Positions 48,155 through 57,636 of a stretch of DNA of 64,000 nucleotides are shown here, piece after piece (positions within the stretch are counted from its first letter, which is position 1; each line of letters starts with the position of its first letter). Both the position numbers and the translations under genes were made by a program. The notes under the pieces were generated by a model, which did not search any database, was not told the origin of the DNA, and saw only the letters and a list, made by a program, of their open reading frames with translations. This stretch comes from Symbiodinium natans (lineage: Eukaryota; Sar; Dinophyceae; Suessiales; Symbiodiniaceae). Location of the stretch: contig CAJNDS010002420.1 in assembly GCA_905221605.1 (NCBI GenBank), forward strand, positions 222,920-286,919. The letters are read 5' to 3'.

Positions 48155-48372
48155 TTAGAAGGCACTGGGCAATACAAAGCCTTGAGGGTTTCCGGGTCTA
48201 AAGCGCAGCGAATACCCTAAACCCTAAACCCTAAACCCTAAACCCTAAACCCTAAACTCTAAACCCGAAACCCTAAACCCTAAACCCTAAGCTTGGGAAC
48301 CTGAAGTCCGGTGAAGGCTATTGGCTCCTCGATACGATACTCGCCGCCCTCGCACGCCAGGGAGTACGCTGC
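48155..48372 (-). CDS. two exons around a CCCTAAA tract
   Basis: YSLACEGGEYRIEEPIAFTG LQ / GTTCCC after GCCATGCAG (48301-48372) is convincing; ALDPETLKALYCPVPS (48155-48212) is weaker. Confidence 0.55.
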
Positions 48373-48701
48373 ATGGCAACCCTGAGCGTGGAGGTTTTGG
48401 CTTCAAAGAGAGGGTTTAGGGTTTAGGGTTTAGGGTTTAGGGTTTAGGGTTTAGGGTTTAGGGTTTAGGGTTAGGGTTTAGGGTTAGGAGCCTTGGGGTT
48501 TCGATTGCGGCCAGGTGGCATAATGATCCGAAACCCCTAAACCTAAACCCAAGACCCTAAACCGCTGAACCCCAAACCCGAAGCCCTAAACCCTAAACCC
48601 CAACCGCTAAACCCTAAACCCCAACCCCTAAACCTTAAACCCTAAACCCTAAACCCTAAACCCTAACCCCTAACCCCTAACCCCTAAACCCTAAACCCAA
48701 C

Positions 48702-48776
48702 CTCTTTGCCGGGGCCAAGGCTTGGAGAAGTCCTGAGGAGGCTTTCCGGAAATGTCCGGCGCGGTCGTGCGACAAG
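48702..48776 (-). CDS. exon with GTTGGG donor
   Basis: SHDRAGHFRKASSGLLQALA PAK. TTGTCGCACGACCGC is shared with 10595-10610. Confidence 0.48.
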
Positions 48777-48879
48777 GCGGCTTAGGGCTTCAGGGCTTCG
48801 AGCGTCGGACTCCTAAAGCCCCCTAAACCCTAAACCCTAAACCCTAAACCCTAAACCCTAAACCCTAAACCCTAAAAGA

Positions 48880-48957
48880 CCTAAAGCAGCACGAACTGCC
48901 AGAGCCAAATGTATATCTCCCATGACGCCATCCCACTACACCACCTGGAGGCCATCA
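48880..48957 (-). CDS. hydrophobic exon-like island
   Basis: WCSGMASWEIYIWLWQFVLL. Confidence 0.33.
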
Positions 48958-48994
48958 TTCAAGCACCCTAAACCACTACTAAACTTACTAGACC

Positions 48995-49096
48995 TTGGGA
49001 TGTTTCCCGCTTATACTAAGAGTCCTGAGTACGGATAGTATGTACCCCCTATGCTAATCCCTATTAAGGACTGATAGTATATGGGGAACATCCCAA
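48995..49096. mobile_element. family I element
   Basis: TTGGGATGTTTCCCGCTTAT ... ATATGGGGAACATCCCAA. Confidence 0.8.
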
Positions 49097-49144
49097 GCCA
49101 TACAACCCTAAACCCTAAACCCTAAACCCCAAACCCACTTCCCC

Positions 49145-49232
49145 AGGTGGCGGCCTTAACAGCGATCTGCGCGAAAGGCTGTCCAAGTGGGTCCTCGACG
49201 TGGAGGAGGCCTCGCCAGCCAAGCTCAGGGAT
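49145..49232. CDS. island strongly open on both strands
   Basis: Plus GLNSDLRERLSKWVLDVEEA SPAKLRDG; minus ELGWRGLLHVEDPLGQPFAQ IAVKAATWG. Each is natural-looking; strand undecided. Confidence 0.45.
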
Positions 49233-49234
49233 GG

Positions 49235-49400
49235 GTTTAGGGTTTAGGGTTTAGGGTTTAGGGTTTAGGGTTTAGGGTTTAGGGTTTAGGGTTTAGGGTT
49301 TAGGGTTTAGGGTTTAGGGTTTGGGGTTTGGGGTTTGGGGTTTAGGGTTTAGGGTTTCGGGTTTAGGGTTTTAGGGTTTAGCGTTTAGGGTTTAGGCAGG
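49235..49400. repeat. (TTTAGGG)n array with TTTGGGG block
   Basis: About 22 units, with a run of three TTTGGGG variants. Confidence 0.96.
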
Positions 49401-49492
49401 TCAGACATGGCGAAACTTGGAGGTAGCCAGCCCTCACAACCAAAAGCCTCATTCAAGCACCAAAAGCCTCACCGAGGTAATTTAGTGGCTGT

Positions 49493-49579
49493 CAAAATTG
49501 TGGTCCCTTTTTGGATCCCTCTCATAATACGGCACCAATGATTTAGGGTACCCAAAAAGCGACCATGATTTTGACAAGC
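49493..49579. mobile_element. inverted-repeat element
   Basis: GCTGTCAAAATTGTGGTCCC ... GCGACCATGATTTTGACAAGC. Directly beside family B copies at 49583-49750. Confidence 0.65.
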
Positions 49580-49582
49580 ACC

Positions 49583-49750
49583 CATCTAGGGGCCTGAATA
49601 ATTATGAATAGGGGGGGGGTGATTCTAGTATACTTCGATGGGGGCCATAAGGGTATGGCCTTAACAATCAGAATCGGGTTCTGGGGGTTCTTTTCGTATA
49701 AAGGGGGCCTATGAGGGAAAAATGCTTCGAAAAATCTTCCGACCCCTATA
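49583..49750. mobile_element. family B element pair
   Basis: GGGGCCTGAATAATTATGAA ... TCTTCCGACCCCTATAGTAC with an internal duplicate (GGCCTTAACAATCAGAATCG). Confidence 0.65.
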
Positions 49751-50028
49751 GTACGCCTTCAGCGTGCTCCGAGAGGTACCTTTTCTTCGACGGAGGGCAC
49801 GTCGCACCCAGTCCCCAGCCCTAAACCCCCGAAACCTAAACCCTAAACCCTAAACCCTATAAACCCGAAACCCTAAACCCTAAACCTTAAACCCTAAACC
49901 CTAGCCCCGACTGAACCCCTATGAAAGGCCCAAGAGTCTCCCACGGAGTTGAAACCGATCAGCCAAGACCCTCGCTCCCTAGCACCTTACCCTAAACCCC
50001 AAACCCTAAAACCTAAACCCTACCCTCG

Positions 50029-50230
50029 TGTAAACCGACGCACCTAGCTGTGGCTGCCGGACCATCTCGAAGAATACCCCGCCCGAGCAATTGCCGTGCC
50101 CTGGCAGAGGCAGTTTCTGCAATCGGTTCAGGGTTTAGGGGTTAGGGTTTAGGGTTTTGGCTTCTTTCGGGCTCAGGGTGGAGGAGCATGTGTTCAACCC
50201 GAATTTGGGACTTGGCAGTGTGAGCCTGGT
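50029..50230 (-). CDS. two exon-like islands
   Basis: GHGNCSGGVFFEMVRQPQLG ASVY (50029-50119); HTAKSQIRVEHMLLHPEP (50168-50230). Confidence 0.43.
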
Positions 50231-50279
50231 GTTTAGGGTTTAGGGTTCAGGGTTTAAGGTTTAGGGTTTCTCTGCATTC

Positions 50280-50373
50280 TTGGGATGTACCCCAATACTA
50301 ACGGTCCTTAGTAGGGATTAGAGCCTAATCCGCATCATAGAAAGACTTGTTCGCACAAGGGGGAGCATCCCAA
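50280..50373. mobile_element. family I element with perfect 8-bp target duplication
   Basis: TTGGGATGTACCCC ... GGGGGAGCATCCCAA, flanked on both sides by CTGCATTC (50272-50279 and 50374-50381). Confidence 0.9.
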
Positions 50374-50439
50374 CTGCATTCCTCCTAAACCCTAAACCCT
50401 AAACCCTAAACCCTAAACCCTAAACCCTAAACCCCAGGG

Positions 50440-50518
50440 CAGCTCCTCGGAGCCCCTCCCTGCTGAGCCTGAGTCCCCAAATCTTTGGGAAACCGGAGGA
50501 ATCCCGACAACTAAGCCC
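50440..50518 (-). CDS. exon-like island
   Basis: GLVVGIPPVSQRFGDSGSAG RGSEELP. Confidence 0.45.
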
Positions 50519-50690
50519 ACAAGTTTAGGGTTTAGGGTTTAGGGTTTAGGGTTTAGGGTTTAGGGTTTAGGGTTTAGGGATAGGGTTTCAAACTTTCGGG
50601 TGTATAGAGTTTATAGGGGTCGTAAGGTAATATAGGGTGTCTAGGCCCTTCAGCAGGTTTGTAGCGTCTAGACTTTGGGTGTTTCAAGCC

Positions 50691-50786
50691 CTAAACCCTA
50701 AACCCTAAACCCTAAACCCTAAACCCTAAACCCTAAACCCTAAACCCTAAACCCTAAACCCTAAACCCTAAACCCTAAACCCAGAG
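50691..50786. repeat. (CCCTAAA)n array
   Basis: About 13 units. Confidence 0.97.
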
Positions 50787-50802
50787 GCCTAAACCCTAAA
50801 CC

Positions 50803-50893
50803 CAAGGACCGCCTCCCGTGGACACGGAGTGCGACGCGCAGGGGCCCTTTGAGAAGTGCACGATATGCTTCCTGAGCCCGATGCCGACCCTAA
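50803..50893. CDS. island open on both strands
   Basis: Minus GIGLRKHIVHFSKGPCASHS; plus DTECDAQGPFEKCTICFLSP. Undecided. Confidence 0.4.
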
Positions 50894-51231
50894 ACCCTGT
50901 AAGCCTTTTAGGGTTTAGGGTTTAGGGTTTAGGGTTTAGGGTTTAGGGTTTAGGGTTTAGGTTTTAGGGTTTAGGGTTTAGGGTTTAGGAATAAAGAGGG
51001 TGCCTTTTGTGGTTTAAAAGGGTCAACCCTGAAGAAGGGGAATAAGGGCCTACTCTGGGTCCAAGCCTAGAAACCCTACAGGGTTTAGGGTTTAGGGTTT
51101 AGGGTGTAAAGTTTAGGGTCCATACACACTCAACCCTACTTCCTCAGAGCCTTGAACCCTAGAACTTCAACCCTTCGGCCTTCAATCCTACACCGTGAGC
51201 CCCTTAAACCCTTACAGTTACACCCACACGT

Positions 51232-51313
51232 CCTAGAGACTGAATTGGAGTCTAAACCCTCAGCCGCCATAATAAGGGGATCATTATGGCGCAAAGTACG
51301 AGTGCCGGTGCAG
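51232..51313 (-). CDS. short exon-like island and hairpin
   Basis: AAEGLDSNSVSRTCG; upstream YLHRHSYFAP. CGCCATAATAAGGGGATCAT TATGGCG at about 51267-51293 is a near-perfect inverted repeat. Confidence 0.38.
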
Positions 51314-51456
51314 GTACTACTTGGAGGGTCAGGGTACTTATAACCTAATGAGAAGTGTAGTGATAACCCCCTTGGAAGCCCCGAAAGTACCCTAATTGGG
51401 TTATATAGAATTGGGATAGAAGTGCATTTGTAATTGGGTTACGAAGTACCATGAAC
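51314..51456. mobile_element. family H element
   Basis: CTACTTGGAGGGTCAGGGTAC ... GAAGTACCATGAAC. On the minus strand GTTCATGG forms the donor for the exon at 51457. Confidence 0.75.
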
Positions 51457-51769
51457 CTCCAAGCAGCAGTGCTTTGCCGACCGCAGAAACATACAAGTGC
51501 GGTAGCCAGTTAGCTATAGTTTCTTCGTCATGGTAGCACAGTGCATGAGCCGTTGTCGTAGCCACAGGGGAAAGCAAGCCAGAGGATTGTTGAGTGTCGT
51601 CTCCTTTACAGTGCCCATACTGGCAAAACCAAGAGCATCTGAACTGAAGCACATGGACACCAGAATGCTTGGGTGCCTGTGTTGATACGGGGAGCAAAAG
51701 GAGCCGTATTGAAGCGCATAGTCGAGTTGAAGTGAAGTACGGGGAGATGGTTAAAAAGAGATGAGAAGT
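51457..51769 (-). CDS. exon bracketed by two family H elements, about 100 codons
   Basis: ITSHLFLTISPYFTSTRLCA ... LPVSTQAPKHSGVHVLQFRC, SWFCQYGHCKGDDTQQSSGL, LSPVATTTAHALCYHDEETI ANWLPHLYVSAVGKAL, then G/GTTCATGG. Cys/His-rich centre; no family recognised. Frame is open throughout. Confidence 0.58.
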
Positions 51770-51895
51770 AATACTTGGAGGTTCATGGTACTTATGAACC
51801 AGTTCTAACTGTACATATAACCATATGTAGGGCACTTAAGGGGTTTATAAGTGGGTTAGAAGTACAGTTATGCTGGGTTCAAGAGTACCATGAAC
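51770..51895. mobile_element. family H element, second copy
   Basis: TACTTGGAGGTTCATGGTAC ... GAGTACCATGAAC; interior carries ATAAGTGGGTTAGAAGTACAG. Confidence 0.78.
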
Positions 51896-51973
51896 CTTCA
51901 AGTAGAAGGCTTCGTACGAAAAATGCGTTTGCGGGCACACCGATGTCAAGCCATGGCTGTGTGTAACTCATGG
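51896..51973 (-). CDS. exon before a family H intron, possible gene start
   Basis: MSYTQPWLDIGVPANAFFVR SLLLE / GTTCATGG. First in-frame codon shown is ATG. Phase to the 51457-51769 exon is not settled. Confidence 0.52.
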
Positions 51974-51989
51974 GCCGGGGTTGAGTGTC

Positions 51990-52076
51990 TTAGGGTAGCT
52001 ACATGGTCCCCTTACAAGGGGCTCCCCTTTCAACAAGGCAGGGACCAGATCTAACCACCACCTGACTACCCTAAGA
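51990..52076. mobile_element. family E element
   Basis: TTAGGGTAGCTACATGGTCCC ... CTGACTACCCTAAG. Other copies: 5768-5935, 10450-10545, 15591-15690, 52253-52404, 54141-54290. Confidence 0.65.
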
Positions 52077-52179
52077 GAATGAAGAGGTTCAGGGCTCAGG
52101 GCACTAGGACCCTAAACCCTAAACCCTAAACCCTACACCCTAAACCCTAAACCCTAAACCCTAAACCCTGTTCAGGCAG

Positions 52180-52250
52180 GTTTCTCCCCAATCTTCCTCG
52201 GGAGCAGCTTCATCATCATCTGCCTGAGGCATGCTGGAATCTTCACTCTG
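52180..52250 (-). CDS. acidic exon
   Basis: QSEDSSMPQADDDEAAPEED WGETCLN; GAT/GAA-rich, clearly protein-like. Confidence 0.6.
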
Positions 52251-52252
52251 AG

Positions 52253-52404
52253 GGTAGTTTCATGGTCCCTTAATATGAGCCCTTAAACGGGGACCCCGAA
52301 ATTATACCCTGGGTATCCTATGCAAGCTAAGGGCCCGTACATCAGAACCATTTAAGGGAGGTAAGGGGCCATACTACGGGCCCATGCAAACTACCCGAAG
52401 AGAC
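52253..52404. mobile_element. family E element
   Basis: GGGTAGTTTCATGGTCCCTT ... GGGCCCATGCAAACTACCC. Confidence 0.7.
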
Positions 52405-52439
52405 AGAAACCCTTCACCCCCCCCTAGGACGATGACTTC

Positions 52440-52530
52440 TGCTTGCACGCCAGGCCCCTCCATCCTGCACTCACTCTGACACTCTGCCCTCCAGAAAACA
52501 AGTGCTCTGCCTAAACCCAAAACCCTACAC
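52440..52530 (-). CDS. exon-like island
   Basis: EHLFSGGQSVRVSAGWRGLA CKQKSSS. Confidence 0.42.
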
Positions 52531-52624
52531 CTTCAGCCCTGAAGCCTTCTTGAGGGTTTAGGGTTTAGGGTTTAAGGTACTTAGGGTTTAGGGTTTAGGG
52601 TTTAGCGTTTAGCGTTTAGGCTTT

Positions 52625-52722
52625 CTGGAAACCCTCTCAATGGGCACAGCTGCTCATTCTCGGTGATCACGTTCAGATCCGCATCGAGGATCTTCCAGGC
52701 TTCGTACTCGTTCGTCAGCACC
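52625..52722 (-). CDS. exon, very natural sequence
   Basis: LTNEYEAWKILDADLNVITE NEQLCPLRGFPES. Charged helix, GC-rich third positions. Confidence 0.65.
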
Positions 52723-52765
52723 TACTCGGGCAACGAAACCCGAAACCCTAAACCCCAAACCCGAA

Positions 52766-52855
52766 ACCGCGTAATCTTTGAAATCCTATCAACTGCATGC
52801 TGACTTGCCCCGAGTCAGTGCCCCCACAACCACTCTGCTGGTTGAGGACGACTCT
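52766..52855 (-). CDS. exon-like island containing a captured fragment
   Basis: VVLNQQSGCGGTDSGQVSMQ LIGFQR. Its end shares a 29-bp stretch (one or two differences) with 44308-44336, read in another frame. Confidence 0.43.
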
Positions 52856-53016
52856 ACACACACACACACACCCTAAACCCTAAACCCCTAAACCCTAAAC
52901 CCTAAACCCTAAACCCTAAACCCTAAATCCTAAACCCTAAACCCTAAACCCTGAACCAGAACTGGTAGGATGGTGCACAGGCACTTGTGGCTTTGTGAGG
53001 TTCAGGGCTTCATATC

Positions 53017-53088
53017 TGAAACGCCTGGGGGCTTGCAAAACAAATGCACATCAGCAGCCTCGATAGCATAAACTATGCAAAAGAACTG
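53017..53088 (-). CDS. exon-like island
   Basis: VYAIEAADVHLFCKPPGVSD M. Confidence 0.48.
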
Positions 53089-53294
53089 GTTTAGGGTTTA
53101 GGGTTTAGGGTTTAGGGTTTGGGGTTTGGGGTTTAGGGTTTCGGGTTTAGGGCCTTTAAATCTACATACACACATGTGCATGTGACATGCATATAGACCA
53201 GTACATGCGTATGATATTGTGGTATTGAGTTGCAGATATGTTTGCAGGCTTGCTATCCCTAAACCCTAAACCCTAATCCTAAACCCTAAACGGT

Positions 53295-53380
53295 TTTTTG
53301 GATGCTGCGCAAAATCCCGCAGCCGGCGCGGAGCCGTCGATAGAAACCCACACCCACGCTCCCACCAGCTCCAAGCGTCC
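53295..53380 (-). CDS. exon-like island, two frames open
   Basis: LELVGAWVWVSIDGSAPAAG or GAGGSVGVGFYRRLRAGCGI. Confidence 0.35.
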
Positions 53381-53485
53381 CTAAACCCTAAACCCTAAAC
53401 CTTAAACCCTAAACCCTAAACCCTAATCCCTAAACCCTTCAAGGGATTAGCGTGTTTTGGGGTTTCAGGGCCCCTAGAAACCCCA

Positions 53486-53577
53486 AGAATTCTGCGACCC
53501 GAAGGGTGAGAGGATGGCCTTGTAGTCGGCCAGGCCGAAGTAGGATGGGCGAGCCCAGCGGCTTCCTGGGCGGGTTT
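53486..53577 (-). CDS. exon, natural sequence
   Basis: PGSRWARPSYFGLADYKAIL SPFGSQNSW. Confidence 0.58.
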
Positions 53578-53651
53578 AGGGTTTAGGGTTTAGGGTTTAG
53601 GGTTTAGGGCTTTGGGGGCACGGGTTTGGGGTTTAGGGTATTCGTGTTTAC

Positions 53652-53707
53652 TTGGGGCTCGACCACCAATCGCCAGCAAAACCTGACGAGCATTCTGCCA
53701 TCGCACC
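53652..53707 (-). CDS. exon with both canonical splice sites
   Basis: TATTTGTTTCAG / CDGRMLVRFCWRLVVEPQ / GTAAAC. Strong pyrimidine acceptor. Confidence 0.68.
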
Positions 53708-53754
53708 CTGAAACAAATATCAGAGGCGACGATAGCCTAATATTGGGGCCTTAA

Positions 53755-54030
53755 GAATGACACATATAGTAACCATCAAACAACAGACTGGCCTAAGGAT
53801 ATACATACGAATAGACCGGTTCGATAAGAGATGAGATATGATCATGTGCTGGTAAGGACATCAAGATGTGATCGCAAAACTTGTAACGATATACACAGTT
53901 TCTATTGAAAAACTAACATGTGATGTGCATGTAAACCCTAATCATGAAAACGATAGAATAATGCCATATAATTTTGCAGTAGCAAAAAGAATTAACTACT
54001 ACAACAACAGAAAAGCACAGAGCAAAGTCA
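53755..54030. other. AT-rich unique stretch
   Basis: About 275 bp without TTTAGGG arrays, low GC. No convincing frame. Confidence 0.4.
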
Positions 54031-54364
54031 CATTGTGGTAAGTACCCAACACCGGAAACAGAGGAATTCAATCCACCATAGTGCCCTTCTAGACCTCTCA
54101 AGAGTAACCTACGAATACAGAAGGGTGCCCATTTTGGCTTACGGTAGTTTCACGGGCCCTGAAAATGGCCTCAAACCTCCCATAAAGGGTTCTGATATAC
54201 GGGCACTTAAGTGGTACTGGGTCTATAAGGGGTATATAAGGGGTACTCTTTTAAAGGCCCATACGAAGGGACCATGGAACTACCCTTAGATAGAGGGTTT
54301 GGGGTTTAGGGTTTAGGGTTTAGGGTTTAGGGTTTAGGGTTTAGGGTTTCGGGTTTGGGGCGTG

Positions 54365-54455
54365 GAGTCCGCCATTGAAGTGATGAACTGTAGGGCCTGG
54401 TGTGGACAGCCCTTTCTGCTCCACGATGGGAAAGTCAGAAATGGCACCTCGAAGG
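54365..54455. CDS. island open in several frames on both strands
   Basis: Minus AISDFPIVEQKGLSTPGPTV HHFNGG; plus SAIEVMNCRAWCGQPFLLHD GKVRNG. Undecided; minus preferred by context. Confidence 0.4.
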
Positions 54456-54522
54456 GGTTTAGGGTTTAGAGTTTAGGGTTTAGGGTGTAGGGTTTGTGGC
54501 CTTTAGGGTCAGGGTCGGGGAC

Positions 54523-54834
54523 TCATATTTGTCTGGCGATCAAGGATATCCATATAAGAGGACCCATCTTGGACCCATATTCACTTAGAGTAAATCTCCG
54601 ATGTGGGGGCGGTGTGGGTGAGGCGGGGAGAGAGGGACAAAAGTCATCTAGCTTGCCCCGTAGCCGAGAACTTTTTTTGCTTAAAAGTGTTGAAAAGGGA
54701 GCCGATACCCTAAACCCTAAACCCTCAACCCAAAAAGGTAATAAGGGGCATCCTAGCAAGTCTCCAGTGGGCTTTCTTACCTTCCAAACTAGAAACCCGG
54801 AACGCTCAGACGCCAAGCCTCGCCGACCCTTCAC
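54523..54834 (-). CDS. 103-codon frame spanning a telomere-derived GLGFRV
   Basis: Exon-like parts 54730-54834 (GFLVWKVRKPTGDLLGCPLL) and 54523-54700 (SKKSSRLRGKLDDFCPSLPA) are joined without a stop by GLGFRV, which is just CCCTAAACCCTAAAC read through. Either an intron here is frame-neutral or the repeat is translated. Confidence 0.45.
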   Translation of the reverse strand: MKGRRGLASERSGFLVWKVRKPTGDLLGCPLLPFWVEGLGFRVSAPFSTLLSKKSSRLRGKLDDFCPSLPASPTPPPHRRFTLSEYGSKMGPLIWISLIARQI

Positions 54835-54892
54835 CCAAAGAACCCTAAACCCTAAACCCTAAACCCTAAACCCTAAACCCTAAACCCTCCAG

Positions 54893-55005
54893 CCCCTTCC
54901 CTGGCACCAAAGGCGGACACCAGCGAGGAGACTCCGCGATTCTTGCTGACAGGCTCAATGTCGGCCTCCTCGAGCCTTAGATGCTCTTTTTCGGGGTAGC
55001 TTAGG
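54893..55005 (-). CDS. exon, natural sequence
   Basis: YPEKEHLRLEEADIEPVSKN RGVSSLVSAFGAREGAG. Confidence 0.62.
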
Positions 55006-55234
55006 GGGGTTAGGGTTTAGGGTTTAGGGTTTAGGGTTTAGGGCTTAGGGCTTAGGGCTTAGGGTTTAGGGTTTAGGGTTTAGGGTTTAGGGTCAGGGTT
55101 TAGGGGTTTTTGGTTTAGGGTTCTCAGGGTTTAGCTAGGGTTTTCTTCTGTAGGTGACCCCTCAGCATACCCTAAACCCTAAACCCTAAACCCTAAACCC
55201 TAAACCCTATACCCTGTACAACCCCAGAGTCCAT

Positions 55235-55515
55235 ACTTCAGAACCCTCCGCTTCGGGGGCTTGCCTTCAGGCGGTGCCTCCGTAAAACCCTAAGCTTCAA
55301 ACCGCAATCTCCCTACTCTGTTACTCTCCAAACCCTGACCGTCAGTCCAACAGTGCAGCAAAAAATGCATGCGTATTAGCGAACAACCCAAATACAGGGT
55401 TTAGTGTTTAGGGTTTAGGGTTTGCGGTTTAGGGTGTAGGGTTTAGAAAGGCTGTATTCACAGAGCACTCCGACAGAAGGCGCTTCATCCAGGTCGCTTC
55501 TCGTCCTTGTACCTA
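55235..55515 (-). CDS. three short exon-like islands
   Basis: PPEGKPPKRRVLKYGLW (55235-55292), FGLFANTHAFFAALLD (55333-55385), TRTRSDLDEAPSVGVLCEYS (55447-55515). Confidence 0.43.
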
Positions 55516-55586
55516 GGTTGCTCTCCGGATGGATTCCCTAAACCCTAAACCCTAAACCCTAAACCCTGAAATTACAGCGGTTGTCT

Positions 55587-55740
55587 AGACCCAGGAGTAG
55601 AAAAGGGAGCAGACCAAGCTTAGGGTTCAGGGTTGGGTTTAGGGTTTCTAAAAGGGCGTCCTTCTTGGTTCTGAAGGGGATTCTAAGGGAAGCTACACCC
55701 TAAATGAACGGGAGTGAGGGCCTACTCTGGGTCCCAGTTG
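55587..55740. mobile_element. family J element carrying TTTAGGG inside
   Basis: CTAGACCCAGGAGTAGAAAAGG ... GGGCCTACTCTGGGTCCCAG with GGGTTTAGGGTTT internally; CAAC/GTTG flanks on the gene strand (TPNAKTENN side at 55741-55775). Confidence 0.65.
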
Positions 55741-55795
55741 TTTTCCGTTTTGGCATTGGGCGTGGGGGGTTTCGGATTTAGGGCTTTTGGGAGAG

Positions 55796-56032
55796 TTTAG
55801 GGTTTAGGGTTTATAGGGTTTAGGGTTTAGGGTTTAGGGTTTAGGGTTTAGGGTTTAGGGTTTAGGGTTTAGGGTTTAGGGTTTAGGGTTTAGGGTTTAG
55901 GGTTTAGGGTTTAGGGTTTAGGGTTTAGGGTTAGGTTTAGGGTTTAGGGTTTAGGGTTTAGGGTTTAGGGTTTAGGGTTTAGGGTTTAGGGTTTAGGGTT
56001 TAGGGTTTGGGGTTTGGGGTTTAGGGTTTAGG
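55796..56032. repeat. long (TTTAGGG)n array
   Basis: About 33 units with one slip (TTAGG) and a TTTGGGG pair near the end. Confidence 0.97.
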
Positions 56033-56035
56033 GCT

Positions 56036-56113
56036 TCTGTCAGGAGCAGCTGGCCACGTCTGTCCAACTGCTTTTCGAGGTGCTTGACAAGGTAGTAGAA
56101 GCCTGCCTTCCAC
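56036..56113 (-). CDS. exon, natural sequence
   Basis: WKAGFYYLVKHLEKQLDRRG QLLLTEA. Confidence 0.63.
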
Positions 56114-56339
56114 GTCACAAAAATATAGGGTTCTTAAGGGAGAGGGGTTTAGGGTTTAGGGTTTAGGGTTTAGTGTTTAGGGTTTAGGGTTTAGGGTTTA
56201 GGGTTTAAGGTTTAGGATAACCCAGGGTTCCCTAGTACGCCCCACTAAGCTTCCCTAGGTACCTACCTCCCTTGAACCCCCCGCCCTTAAGAGCACTATA
56301 ACAAACCCCAGCACTTGTGCGAAGCATGATGGCCCATGG

Positions 56340-56506
56340 TTGGGATGTTCCCCCTTGTACTAGCAGACCTGAACAGGGATTATAATGGGGGGTACCCTAA
56401 ACCCTGAACCCTAAACCCTAAACCCTAAACCTAAACCCTAAACCCTAAACCCTAAACCCTAAACCCTAAATCCTAAACCCTGATAGTATGACGGGGAACA
56501 TGCCAA
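56340..56506. mobile_element. family I element interrupted by telomere repeats
   Basis: TTGGGATGTTCCCCCTTG ... GACGGGGAACATGCCAA with (CCCTAAA)n from about 56394 to 56481 in the middle, where other copies have a short loop. Confidence 0.8.
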
Positions 56507-56548
56507 TGCAGGCATGTCGGCAAAGGCAGCAGAGACAACACTCAGCCA

Positions 56549-56645
56549 GCTCAGATTCCTGGTTTCAGCTCCAAAGAAATCTTGGCTTCGGATTGAGGGG
56601 CGTTTATGGTTGTGATGGCCCCTACCCACACGACATGGGCTTCAG
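56549..56645 (-). CDS. exon-like island (both strands open)
   Basis: Minus EAHVVWVGAITTINAPQSEA KISLELKPGI; plus MSAKAAETTLSQLRFLVSAP KKSWLRI also open. Confidence 0.45.
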
Positions 56646-56728
56646 GATTGGAAATAGAAAACAATAAACACTCGCAAAAAAAGACAACCCAAAAACACAA
56701 AAAAACAAAAAAACAGAAGCATCGACTC

Positions 56729-57051
56729 ACAACAGCAGCAGCAAATCAACCAGCGACAGCTCTCGAGCCGTCCCAGGCACCCCCAGGCACCCCAAAAAAA
56801 GAATAGCAATCAAACAATAATCAAGAAATAACCCCGAAAGACTCAACAAAGATTCAGCCCCAGGAAAAGTCGAACAACACCATGCAACAAAGAAACAACA
56901 CGACAAAAATGAAAACATAATGGCGAACTTGTTTTGGCTTGATTTTTGGGCCGATTCCTGGCTGATGCTTCTTGTATTCGGCAGGGCCTGAGGTGAATTG
57001 TTTGCGAGCTTTTTCGGCGGAGTTGTTTTTTTTGCGAGTTGCTTTGAACAA
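56729..57051 (-). CDS. A-rich region with two minus frames, one with a membrane segment
   Basis: 56854-57051: KQFTSGPAEYKKHQPGIGPK IKPKQVRHYVFIFVVLFLCC then MVLFDFSWG. 56729-56800: GVPGTARELSLVDLLLLL. Single hydrophobic helix; no family recognised. Confidence 0.4.
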
Positions 57052-57211
57052 AAACCCAATAAACCATTTCGTGTGGGTGAGAAGCCATCACAAGTTTAGG
57101 GTTCAGGGTTTGCGGTGTTAGGGTTTAGGGTTTAGGGTTTGGGGTTAGGGTGTTAGGGTGGAAAGAAGCCACGAGTCGAAGGGCCTGAGGGCATCCTGTC
57201 CCGTTCACCAA

Positions 57212-57356
57212 CCCTAAACCCTAAACCCTAAACCCTAAACCCCAAACCCCAAACCCTAAACCCTAAACCCCAAACCCGAAACCCTAAACCCTAAACCCTA
57301 AACCCCTAAACCCTAAACCCTAAACCCTAAACAAGCCCCCCCCCCCCCCCCCCCGG
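57212..57356. repeat. (CCCTAAA)n array ending in a C run
   Basis: About 16 units with variants, then a C run of 17 or so directly at the next exon (57355-57420, SDFYFKNDFTGRTLAATLYQ). Confidence 0.95.
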
Positions 57357-57420
57357 GCCTGGTACAGCGTCGCTGCCAAAGTCCGTCCAGTAAAGTCATT
57401 CTTGAAGTAGAAGTCGCTCC
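57355..57420 (-). CDS. exon bordered by a family A element
   Basis: SDFYFKNDFTGRTLAATLYQ AR; acceptor side is ...AGCACATAG from the family A element. Confidence 0.5.
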
Positions 57421-57636
57421 AAACCTACTATGTGCTCTTAAGAACCCCCAAAACAATGAAAAAAAAACAATTCGCTGAAGAACCCCAAAAAGAATACAAA
57501 AATGATTCGCCCTGTATTGCTACCCAATAGAAGGAAAAGTATGATTTTGTTCAATGAACTTGTTTTTGGGGTTCTAGAGACCTGGCATCCATCGTCGGGA
57601 TTTTGGGGAAAGGGTTGGGGGTTTACGACTTGCAGG

